Assembly (NCBI GenBank): GCA_038240665.1
Contig: JBBRGN010000025.1
Coordinates: forward strand, 1 to 27,534
DNA: 27,534 nt
Direction: 5' to 3'
Source of the DNA: Haliscomenobacter sp038240665
GTDB taxonomy: Bacteria > Bacteroidota > Bacteroidia > Chitinophagales > Saprospiraceae
In this document: piece after piece, positions 1 to 6,501 of the stretch
How positions within the stretch are numbered: the stretch's first letter is position 1
How the letters are laid out: every line of letters starts with the position of its first letter
Program-made: the position numbers and the translations under genes
The notes under the pieces: generated by a model
The model's database searches: none
Seen by the model: only the letters and a program-made list of their open reading frames with translations
Told to the model about the DNA's origin: nothing

Positions 1-37
1 AAATCAGCTCAACAGCATACCGAATTGCCAAAAAAGC

Positions 38-83
38 GAGGGTACCGCCCGTAGTAGGTTTCCACTACCGGCGGTTTTCCCTC
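38..83. other. imperfect hairpin of unknown role
   Basis: Bases 38-55 (GAGGG, then ACCGCC, then GTAGT) can pair with 64-83 (ACTAC, GGCGGT, CCCTC) with small internal mismatches and an 8-base loop. It lies downstream of the lipoprotein gene that ends at 212, so it may be a distant terminator or part of a gene outside the window. No U-rich tract follows directly. The rest of 1-211 shows no coding sequence I can support. Confidence 0.4.
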
Positions 84-211
84 CTTAAAAGGGGAACTGT
101 ACACACACATTAAGGTTTTAGGTATTTTTAGCTTGTTCTGTCATGGTGCTATTACGGTCATAGAATTATTCAAAAAACCAGGGAAGTAAGCAAGGTCTAA
201 TCAGCCAAAAA

Positions 212-1198
212 TTAATCCTCCTTCTGCCCTGTCCCGCCGCCTGGCGTCACCTCTCCCCGCTTAAAGTTGCGGATCGTCTCCTTTGCACGGGGATCAAGGG
301 CGGTTAGATTTAGTCGTTCTGGCGCATTTTTCGCCATTGGAACCACGCACAAGTAGCTAAAGGGAGGAACATTCTGGTCACCCAAGTTGATGGTCGTTTC
401 GAAGGCATAGACCGGTTGTACTATTTTTCCATTGTTGTCAAAATAGGCCCGAAAGGTATTGTTGATTTCAAAGGTTGCCTTTTGGCCAAATTCAGCGATG
501 AGTTGTCGGCGAGCTAAATTTTGCGCCTCCTCTGAGGTTATTTGCTCACTGAGGGCAATTTTTTTCCGCGACAATTGGCTCAGTTCCCGCCAGCGCCGAA
601 TCATTCCGGTAATTTCTCCTTTATCGCCAATGTTGATGACCATCTTTGATCCAGGTCCAAGAACAGGTAAGCTGTCAATGATTCGTCCGTAGCTTAATGT
701 GATTAGCTTATCGATCACTGGCCCAGATTTGTTGCCATCAATGACGCCACTAGATCGAACGCCTCCTTGATGTACTAGGCTAAATTCTTTTTTGATTTTG
801 GGACTCAAAGCATTTGTGCCGAGAAATTGTTCAGCAATTTTTAAGGCGTCCTGAGCATTGGGCAACTGAGGCACAAAGTCCTTGAGGTAACGGGTCATTC
901 CGCGGTTGAAGGTGAAATTGCCCGTATTCAAATCATGTTCAAAATTGGTGTTCAAATCGGCTTTAGCCGTAAAGTACACGATGTTTTCATCCGATTTGAC
1001 TAGATTTTCTAGCCCTTTTTCTCCAAGAAATTTTTCAATCAATCCTTTAGATTGATCGACGCCTAAGCTTCCTTGTTGCTCAAATGAATAGAAGTAGATG
1101 GGTTTCTCTACTGGCTTTTTGACCTTATGATCACATCCGTAGCCAAGCAGCATCAATAACATCAAGGAGATAAAATGAATAAGCTGAAACTTTTTCAT
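212..1198 (-). CDS. lipoprotein with PepSY-like segment
   Basis: 328 residues. The N-terminus (MKKFQ, then a hydrophobic run ending LLGYGC) is a lipoprotein signal with candidate Cys22; Gly at -3 is not the commonest lipobox residue. The mature part carries a stretch 'LPNAQDALKIAEQFLG' (about 110-125) and a stretch about 165-205 with SYGRIIDSLPVLGPGSK, a glycine turn and a WREL end. This resembles PepSY/FTP-type domains, which often accompany or inhibit peptidases. The C-terminus is Gly/Lys rich. It is the last of three minus-strand genes and sits 130 bases downstream of a protein with a caspase-like residue pattern. From memory, unverified, similar N-terminal segments occur fused to DUF6345-type proteins; here they would be separate genes. 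Function is unproven. Confidence 0.7.
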   Translation of the reverse strand: MKKFQLIHFISLMLLMLLGYGCDHKVKKPVEKPIYFYSFEQQGSLGVDQSKGLIEKFLGEKGLENLVKSDENIVYFTAKADLNTNFEHDLNTGNFTFNRGMTRYLKDFVPQLPNAQDALKIAEQFLGTNALSPKIKKEFSLVHQGGVRSSGVIDGNKSGPVIDKLITLSYGRIIDSLPVLGPGSKMVINIGDKGEITGMIRRWRELSQLSRKKIALSEQITSEEAQNLARRQLIAEFGQKATFEINNTFRAYFDNNGKIVQPVYAFETTINLGDQNVPPFSYLCVVPMAKNAPERLNLTALDPRAKETIRNFKRGEVTPGGGTGQKED

Positions 1199-1237
1199 GC
1201 TATTTTTTTTAGGGTTTTTGGTTGTTTATTTCTTTAC

Positions 1238-1274
1238 CAGAGTTCAAATATTTTTTGGCAACACTTGAACTCTG
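1238..1274. promoter_or_regulatory. perfect 10-base inverted repeat
   Basis: CAGAGTTCAA at 1238-1247 is perfectly complementary to TTGAACTCTG at 1265-1274, with a 17-base loop. It lies between the stop of the gene at 1329 and the start of the lipoprotein gene at 1198. On the minus strand it could act as a terminator (though no strong U tract follows), a leader hairpin, or an operator. Its sequence differs from the palindromic module found upstream of the two preceding genes. Confidence 0.5.
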
Positions 1275-1328
1275 ATAAGAAAAAAAATTGCAAATAAATT
1301 GTTAAATAACCGTGCAATAGTTTATAGG

Positions 1329-2102
1329 TTAGTACTGCCACCAAGTTTTCATGCCATTTGACCCTCCGGCGGGATCAGCAGCATAAGCTCCCAAGCGGTC
1401 ATTTTCAGTGGAGACATACATTACAGCGCTTGCATAACCAGGGTAAGGCGATCCGTCGCTGTTTACTCTACTGGAAAAAGCTCGTTCTTCGTTGACCGCA
1501 TCAAACCAAGATTGCCATACCCCGCCATTGGCTTTGAGTTTATTGGCGTACCGATTGGGGATGCCGTTATCGGAGTTGCTCAGGGTTCGGAACCCAACCA
1601 ACTGATGCAGGCCTTGAAAAATCGAAGTCCAGGGCGTCCACCAATCAGTGGCTTCAGGAGCAGAAGCCACTGTATTACAAGATTCAATGATCAAAAACTC
1701 GAGGTCGCCATTTTTGGCTAAATCGCCATAGGGTGGGCAGTCACGCAGGTCTACGCCATCATTTGTACTTTGATTGGTCTGTACATAGTAGCCTGCTCCA
1801 TGAGCCGCCACATAAGCAAGATCCATCTTGTCGACAAAATCTTGGTGATCAGAATCAAATTCAAAGGGCTCCCCCCAGAAGTATTGCACTTCTTGGTAAC
1901 GGTTACCACCAATGTTTTGCCACCCTTGGAAGTTTTTGATGAAATTCCACACGTTTCGAACAAAGCGATCTTCCGCTCGATCTACGTATCCGCCTATTTC
2001 GCGATCAGCACAATGGGCTGCACTAAGGCTAAAAATTAGCAATAACCCGAGTAAGGCTATTTTTTTAAGCTTGCTTTTGGGAAAATTTTCTTGGTTTAGC
2101 AT
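1329..2102 (-). CDS. exported protein with clan CD (caspase-like) His/Cys pattern, DUF6345-like
   Basis: 257 residues when started at the ATG at 2102. I prefer this start because the longer frame (from 2183) runs into the palindromic repeat and would put an odd 27 residues before a normal signal peptide: MLNQENFPKSKLKK, then a hydrophobic run ending SAAHCA. His at -1 does not fit a lipobox, so ordinary signal-peptidase cleavage is likelier. The body shows a hydrophobic strand then HG (YVAAHGAGYY, His101) and a second hydrophobic strand then Cys (FLIIESCNT, Cys142). That is the usual layout of the catalytic dyad in clan CD peptidases such as caspases, gingipains and CHAT. The rest (WWTPWTSIF, QSWFDAV) resembles what I recall of DUF6345. 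Whether it is an active protease is inference. Confidence 0.7.
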   Translation of the reverse strand: MLNQENFPKSKLKKIALLGLLLIFSLSAAHCADREIGGYVDRAEDRFVRNVWNFIKNFQGWQNIGGNRYQEVQYFWGEPFEFDSDHQDFVDKMDLAYVAAHGAGYYVQTNQSTNDGVDLRDCPPYGDLAKNGDLEFLIIESCNTVASAPEATDWWTPWTSIFQGLHQLVGFRTLSNSDNGIPNRYANKLKANGGVWQSWFDAVNEERAFSSRVNSDGSPYPGYASAVMYVSTENDRLGAYAADPAGGSNGMKTWWQY

Positions 2103-2170
2103 AACAATTTTTTCTGTAGTGATGAAATAAAAAAAATCAGGTAAGCGCAGGTTTTTCATTGCGCACTTTG

Positions 2171-2255
2171 GTTTGACTTGCACTGAGTTCGAGCTGATTA
2201 TTTTGGAAAATCAACCGACTCAGTGCGTTGTGTCAAACGTATGTTATGGGATTAT
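2171..2255. repeat. palindromic upstream module, copy 1
   Basis: The left arm (TTTGAC at 2172-2177, GCACTGAGT at 2180-2188) pairs with the right arm (ACTCAGTGC at 2218-2226, GTCAAA at 2232-2237). A conserved flank follows, ending GGATTATA. A second copy lies at 4251-4335 in the same orientation. On the minus strand it is 69 bases upstream of the gene starting at 2102 and just downstream of the gene ending at 2274. The right arm carries CAAACGTA, which on the minus strand reads TAcgTTTG, a match to the Bacteroidota -7 element, so it could be an operator overlapping a promoter. A terminator or small dispersed repeat are the alternatives. Confidence 0.7.
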
Positions 2256-2273
2256 ATAATCTAAAACTAGGAT

Positions 2274-4136
2274 CTACCCATTGTAGAAAAACAGCTGCTC
2301 TAGTGGACCAGTATATCCTACACCATTTCTTCCATCATGTAACCGAGCCAACGCCCAAAATTTGAGCGAATAGGTACATTTGGTCATGTCATTTGGCGGG
2401 TTGTTGATGGGCATGTTGATGTTGGCATTTCCATCAACCGCCGGACTGAGATTGCCGCTGAGGGTCAAGAAGCCATCCGTGACATCGCGATTTACGGTAA
2501 TGCTGTTGTTGTTCAGGTGCATCATTGCGGCGCCCAAATGAGGGTGATAAACGGTGTATTTGGCATGAACATTGCCACCAATGGGGGTACAAAGCGCGCC
2601 TTCCAACTCCGTAATGGCCAGCTTAATAAACACGGCATTGTTGTTGATGATTGCCGAATTCAGGGTCGTTTTGTTTCCTGGCAGGGGATTAAAAACTTTA
2701 GCTGCCCGATTGATCACTTCGCGAATTTCAAACCGGATTGCTACTTTTTCAATGGGTATTTTAAGCGCTGTCGGAACTGCATCGCCTACCTTGACAGCGC
2801 CATCAGCAACATCTAAAGCTTTGGTCAATGCTCGCGTATTTAGGGACAAGAGTGTATCAACATCCATCACCAAAAAATTGCTCGCTGGACCTAATAGCAA
2901 AGCCGTTAAGGTACGGTCGATGGCTTTGTTCACGCTGAACCAGCCTTCGGCATCAAAATCGCTTAAATCACTCGACACATCATAGATCTTGGTAAAATCA
3001 CTCTTGTCTACCAACTTTGCTACCACGCTTGACGCAAAGAGACTAGGCGTTAAACCCACAATTTTTGAAAAATTAACATCGGCAGGCGCTGGTCCGCCAT
3101 TAAGGGTTGTAAGATCGCTGACCAAAAAACGGTAGTCAATTTCATTACCGCTTGCCGTTTTGAGTGCCGCTTGACCAGTTAGATCGATCACTCCGGTCAG
3201 GGCATATTTTCCTGAGCCCGCATACCCTGCTGCATCAAAGCCCTTTGGGGCAATTGTTGAAATATTGAAGTCGGTACCAATACCAGTCCAAACACTTGGA
3301 AAATTATCGCCCGGATCGCCAATATTGATTTTGCTACACAAATTCACACAGAGACAATAACCGACATTGTCACGGCGGTCGACTTTTGTTTCATCAATAA
3401 CTTTGACTCCAGCAACGGTAGCTTTGAAATAGACGTCGGGGCCGCTGTTAAACGTAAGGGGCAGCCCTGGATCAGTCTCCAAATTGATCCAAGGGGATAA
3501 AAAGGTTTGCTTGAATTGAATGGAAGTGTAGTCTATTCTGAAAAAACCGCTGGCATCAGTAGTTGTGGAACCTAAGTTGTCATCATGCAAAAAATCGGCA
3601 TCCCACGCTGTAACCAACGCGCCAGGAATCGGATTACCGGTGTCACAACTGCGCAGATATCCACAGATCACCCAAGCATCAAAAAACAATCCGCGAATTT
3701 GACACCACCATTTGCTGGGGATCGGGAATTTCCATTGAAATGCATAGTTTTCCTGTCTTTCGTCAATTTTCCACTTGGGATAAAAGGTAGTAATGTGCAA
3801 CTGCACGGGTGCTCGGTGGGGAGCTTTGGGTGGGATTCGAGGAACAGTGCCACAAACAAAATCAATATCGAATGCGGTACCGCCAAATTTTTCATCAATG
3901 GTAAATTCAAAGTTCCCGATTTCATCGGTTTTCGTGCTGGCAATCAACAAGCTTTTTCTGGCGTTAGCCTCTTCTTGGTTGACCAAGCGAAAGGTTTCCT
4001 TTTCACTGGCTATTGCCTTTTCTAGTACATTTTCTTTTTGCCAAGGTTGGTACAATAGGACTTCTACATTGCCGATCGGCTCATTACAATCTTCGCAAAG
4101 ATAGCCCGTAAGATTGCCTTTAATGGTGAATTTCAT
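2274..4136 (-). CDS. 620-residue protein with two N-terminal carboxypeptidase-regulatory-like domains
   Basis: No signal peptide or membrane segment is visible, since the protein opens directly with a beta-sandwich-like segment. Domain 1 (about 1-110) begins KGNLTGYLCEDCNEPIGNVE and has the TDEIGNFEFTI turn. Domain 2 (about 153-240) begins VICGYLRSCDTGNPIPGALV and has TTDASGFFRIDY. This 'modification, then tDanGrF' pattern is typical of carboxypeptidase-regulatory-like/transthyretin-like domains. The rest (about 250-620) is unrecognised, rich in Asn, Asp and hydrophobic residues, and may hold another beta domain (NGGPAPADVNF, then NPLPGNKTTLNSAIINNN). It lies upstream of the caspase-like and PepSY-like genes on the same strand and is separated from them by a palindromic module. 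How it would leave the cell, if it does, is unclear. Confidence 0.75.
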   Translation of the reverse strand: MKFTIKGNLTGYLCEDCNEPIGNVEVLLYQPWQKENVLEKAIASEKETFRLVNQEEANARKSLLIASTKTDEIGNFEFTIDEKFGGTAFDIDFVCGTVPRIPPKAPHRAPVQLHITTFYPKWKIDERQENYAFQWKFPIPSKWWCQIRGLFFDAWVICGYLRSCDTGNPIPGALVTAWDADFLHDDNLGSTTTDASGFFRIDYTSIQFKQTFLSPWINLETDPGLPLTFNSGPDVYFKATVAGVKVIDETKVDRRDNVGYCLCVNLCSKINIGDPGDNFPSVWTGIGTDFNISTIAPKGFDAAGYAGSGKYALTGVIDLTGQAALKTASGNEIDYRFLVSDLTTLNGGPAPADVNFSKIVGLTPSLFASSVVAKLVDKSDFTKIYDVSSDLSDFDAEGWFSVNKAIDRTLTALLLGPASNFLVMDVDTLLSLNTRALTKALDVADGAVKVGDAVPTALKIPIEKVAIRFEIREVINRAAKVFNPLPGNKTTLNSAIINNNAVFIKLAITELEGALCTPIGGNVHAKYTVYHPHLGAAMMHLNNNSITVNRDVTDGFLTLSGNLSPAVDGNANINMPINNPPNDMTKCTYSLKFWALARLHDGRNGVGYTGPLEQLFFYNG

Positions 4137-4250
4137 TGTTTTAAGGTGTTAGTCTTGGCCTACTCTGATTTCGGATTTTCGGCATACTCCGCTGCTTAGT
4201 GAGGTCTATTTTTTCAATTTGAGATCAGATTTGTCCATCAAGCAATTTGT

Positions 4251-4335
4251 TTTGACTTGCACTGAGTACACGCTGACGTTTTGGGAAATCAACCGACTCA
4301 GTGCGTTGTGTCAAACGAAAAATGTCATAGGATTA
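4251..4335. repeat. palindromic upstream module, copy 2
   Basis: TTTGAC and GCACTGAGT (4251-4267) pair with ACTCAGTGC and GTCAAA (within 4296-4315), as in copy 1 (2171-2255). The arms and the segment AAATCAACCG are identical between copies, the loop differs (4268-4284), and the downstream flank ends GGATTATA in both. It lies 115 bases upstream of the minus-strand gene that starts at 4136, in the gap before the divergent sigma-factor gene. The TAcgTTTG of copy 1 is TTcgTTTG here, one base off the promoter consensus. Confidence 0.7.
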
Positions 4336-4618
4336 TAAATGAACGGGTCTGGTTTCTGGTTTTACTCATACTCCATTTGAACTTAGGCATTTGCTTGGTT
4401 CTATTTGATTGTGCACAAACCAATCTGTTTTAAACACAGCGGCTTTAGTTTTTTTAAAAATTTTGAAGTTTATAATCGTTTATGCCGGTTTCTAAGGCAG
4501 AATTGCCAGTTTAGGGTCAGCAAAACATGCTCATTTTTTTCTGTATCATAAAAAATGGACTATTGATTATTTTGTTTGTTTAATTTTCGATCTTTAAGAC
4601 ACACTTATACAGCACCCT
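4336..4618. other. divergent intergenic region
   Basis: This part of the 482-base gap between divergent genes (4136 and 4619) is AT-rich and holds no ORF. It should contain the promoter of the sigma-factor operon. The nearest match to the Bacteroidota -7 element on the plus strand is TAatTTTc at 4581-4588, without a TTG at the usual distance. This may mean that the operon has a non-standard, possibly autoregulated promoter; I cannot assign it with confidence. Confidence 0.4.
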
Positions 4619-5200
4619 ATGACAAATTGTGATCACATTGTAGCATTGATCAAAAAAAACGACGAGCTAAGTTTGAAGGAAGGGATGACCAAATTGTTTT
4701 TATCGGAAGAACTTCAAAAAATTGGCAAGTACTTTTATAATCGTTACCCCAACTTGTCTTTTATGTCATCAGATGATTTGGCAACGGAAACGATGATCCG
4801 TTTTGTGTCCGCCATTCAAGCGGGTAGAGAGCCGGTTAAAAATTGTTGGGGGTTTGTACGCAATATTTGTCGCAACATTTGCGAGGAAATTCAAAGAGAT
4901 CAGACCAAATTTGACTTGGTGATCGACTGGGTCGTTGAACGTTTTAACGCCTCCGATTATCAGGTCGTAAGAGATAAAGTGGAGGCAGTTCTCCAAAAAA
5001 TAGGTTCAAAATGCCAGCTTTTATTATGGGCCATGTTTTTTGAATCTCCGCCAATTACCGATAAAGAAGAACTATCAAAACGCTTAGCAAATGCTGGTTT
5101 TGATGTCGCTCCAGGATCCATATCTACTACCATTACCCGCTGTAAACAAACATTTAGAACGCAACTATCAGATGATCCAAGTTCGCTCTATAGCGAATAA
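4619..5200 (+). CDS. ECF-type RNA polymerase sigma factor
   Basis: 193 residues, a normal length for this family. Region 2 lies about 20-95: the segment MSSDDLATETMIRFVSAIQ, then CWGFVRNICRNICEEIQRD, matches the core-binding and -10-recognising helices of ECF sigma factors (DL..ET...F, W....ARN...R). Region 4 lies about 120-185: a helix of the 'LP..R..LL' type (QKIGSKCQLLLWAMFF), a short helix (DKEELSKRLANAGF) and a recognition helix (GSISTTITRCKQTFRTQL). The region 4 match is diverged, so promoter specificity cannot be predicted. It is followed after 11 bases by the membrane protein at 5212, presumably in the same operon and a likely anti-sigma partner. It diverges from the 620-residue gene across a 482-base gap. 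Confidence 0.8.
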   Translation: MTNCDHIVALIKKNDELSLKEGMTKLFLSEELQKIGKYFYNRYPNLSFMSSDDLATETMIRFVSAIQAGREPVKNCWGFVRNICRNICEEIQRDQTKFDLVIDWVVERFNASDYQVVRDKVEAVLQKIGSKCQLLLWAMFFESPPITDKEELSKRLANAGFDVAPGSISTTITRCKQTFRTQLSDDPSSLYSE

Positions 5201-5211
5201 AACGGAAAACC

Positions 5212-6054
5212 ATGAACCTAACAAATTTCGAGAATCGGATTGAATCATTTTTAACTGGGAAGATGAATGCTGCAGAAAAGCAAGCATTTAAGCATGATCT
5301 AAAAAGCGACAAAGCGCTAGAAAAACTTTTCATCAACTCGGCTTTGGCAAAAACGCCAGCCCCTACCACGGAAGAACAAAAAATTCGCACGCTTACCGCC
5401 GAACTAAAGGCAGCCATCGGGCCGCTCAAAGAGCCAGAGTTGACTTGGTGGGACAATTTGCGCTTTGCTTATCAGGAATGGGCAGGATGGAAAAAAATGT
5501 TGGTCTATGCCATTCCAGCTTTATTGCTCCTTACTATCGGGGTAGGTGCCATTCCGCAAAAAATCGAGCCTGCTTTTTTGGTTGAGCAATACATCCAGGA
5601 GCCTTATTGCGACGCCGTTGCCGGTAGCGATACCCGCTCAAAGCTTTCTCCTGATGAAGTTTACAACCAGGCTTCCGCGGTCTATTGTGGTTTTCAATTT
5701 GGGGCAGCATCGCGCTTACAGGAATTGGCGAATCAATCGACTTTTAATATGGCGTACTATTTTTTGGCACACCAAGAGCTTAAAAGTCACCACTATACCG
5801 CAGCAATTACTGGGTTAAAGGCATGTTTGGCCAATCGCCAAGTCTTAAGGCTGTTCAAAAATACTGATCAACCTGACAAACTGCAATTGAACTTGGCCTT
5901 AGCACAATTTGGGGAGGATAAATCGAATAAAACTTTGAAAAATAGCTTAATCCAACTCAACAAAAATCCTGAAACTACCGAAAAGGTACGACAGGAAATT
6001 GGCAGTTTGCTCCGCAAGATTAAGTATCCTTACGATATTTTAGGCTTGTGGTAA
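5212..6054 (+). CDS. single-pass membrane protein, likely anti-sigma factor with TPR-like outer domain
   Basis: 280 residues. The first 90 are charged and helical; the opening (NFENRIESFLTGKMNAAEKQ) resembles the 'I..YL.G.L...E...F...L..D..L' start of anti-sigma factors, though the zinc-binding His/Cys of the ZAS type is missing. One membrane helix follows Lys-Lys at about 97-115 (MLVYAIPALLLLTIGVGAI). By the positive-inside rule this puts the N-terminus in the cytoplasm and residues 116-280 in the periplasm. The outer part has helical repeats resembling degenerate TPRs (AASRLQELANQSTFNMAYYFLAH, HYTAAITGLKACL). The gene begins 11 bases after the sigma-factor stop, so co-transcription is very likely. 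The anti-sigma role rests on position and architecture. Confidence 0.7.
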   Translation: MNLTNFENRIESFLTGKMNAAEKQAFKHDLKSDKALEKLFINSALAKTPAPTTEEQKIRTLTAELKAAIGPLKEPELTWWDNLRFAYQEWAGWKKMLVYAIPALLLLTIGVGAIPQKIEPAFLVEQYIQEPYCDAVAGSDTRSKLSPDEVYNQASAVYCGFQFGAASRLQELANQSTFNMAYYFLAHQELKSHHYTAAITGLKACLANRQVLRLFKNTDQPDKLQLNLALAQFGEDKSNKTLKNSLIQLNKNPETTEKVRQEIGSLLRKIKYPYDILGLW

Positions 6055-6070
6055 AAGCGTGATGGTTAAA

Positions 6071-6148
6071 TCCAGGGCCGAAGCATGAATGCCAGAAGCG
6101 ACCTCAGAGAGGTCCAAAAACTAATTTCATGCGTCGGCCCTGATTTTT
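6071..6148 (+). terminator. cruciform unit A, copy 1 (likely terminator of sigma operon)
   Basis: CAGGGCCGAAGCATGAA (6073-6089) pairs with 6126-6142 at 16 of 17 positions. An inner hairpin GACCTC-aga-GAGGTC lies at 6100-6114. A run of five T follows the stem (6144-6148), as in a Rho-independent terminator for the gene ending at 6054. Its first 35 bases recur at 6421-6455 with one difference. Confidence 0.65.
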
Positions 6149-6197
6149 GTAGCTTCTAGTTGGTTGGGTTTTTTTTCACTTTTGATTTCAATTCCCC

Positions 6198-6355
6198 AGC
6201 GGCAGCGCCGCCAAAACGTCTGTAAAAAGTTAATCGCAAGGCTTCAAAGGTACGTAGCACCGCAACACATACATACGGATTTAGTTACGGTGCTACGCAC
6301 CTTTAAAGCAAGATGCAGAATATTTCGCTACCGACGTTTTGGCGGCGTTGCCGCT
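6198..6355. repeat. 158-base nested hairpin
   Basis: The outer arms 6198-6220 and 6333-6355 are complementary at 22 of 23 positions (AGCGGCAGCGCCGCC...). The inner arms 6241-6262 and 6288-6309 are complementary at 20 of 22 (the core GTAGCACCG pairs with CGGTGCTAC), closing a 25-base loop. The arms are separated by unpaired AT-rich stretches of about 20 bases. The mismatches are transitions that would be G-U pairs in RNA on one strand. Confidence 0.75.
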
Positions 6356-6420
6356 GTGGTGGTTACCGTGATTTTTTCTAAACTACTGTGTTTTTTAATA
6401 ATGTAATCCTTGCAAAAAAA

Positions 6421-6490
6421 TCCAGGGCTGAAGCATGAATGCCAGAAGCGACCTCTCCAAGGTCAGTACTAACTTCATGCGTTTGCCTAT
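6421..6490. repeat. cruciform unit A, copy 2
   Basis: Bases 6421-6455 match 6071-6105 with one difference. The inner hairpin is kept with a changed loop (GACCT-ctcca-AGGTC). The outer stem retains GCATGAA/TTCATGC but its base is decayed. It sits 12 bases beyond the stop of the convergent CHAT gene and could terminate that transcript. Confidence 0.65.
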
Positions 6491-6501
6491 GGTTAAATAG
6501 A

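Larger units (their letters stand above)
6062..6498. mobile_element. composite palindromic element (possible MITE-like insertion)
   Basis: The convergent gap between genes ending at 6054 and 6502 holds unit A (6071-6142), a nested hairpin (6198-6355) and a second unit A (6421-6490) in the same orientation. The 10-base sequence ATGGTTAAAT occurs at both edges (6062-6071 and 6489-6498), as a target duplication would. The outer ends are weak inverted repeats (CCAGGGC, then GCATGAA, against TTCATGCG, then GCCT). There is no ORF worth calling. It could be a small non-autonomous insertion or a pair of convergent terminators with a structured insert. Confidence 0.45.

Noticed and set aside
2103..2183. 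Longer start for the caspase-like protein
   Set aside because: It would start within the palindromic module and put 27 odd residues ahead of a complete signal peptide.
6164..6406. 80-codon plus-strand frame inside the nested hairpin
   Set aside because: It is generated by the palindrome itself, is highly basic and lacks any family resemblance.
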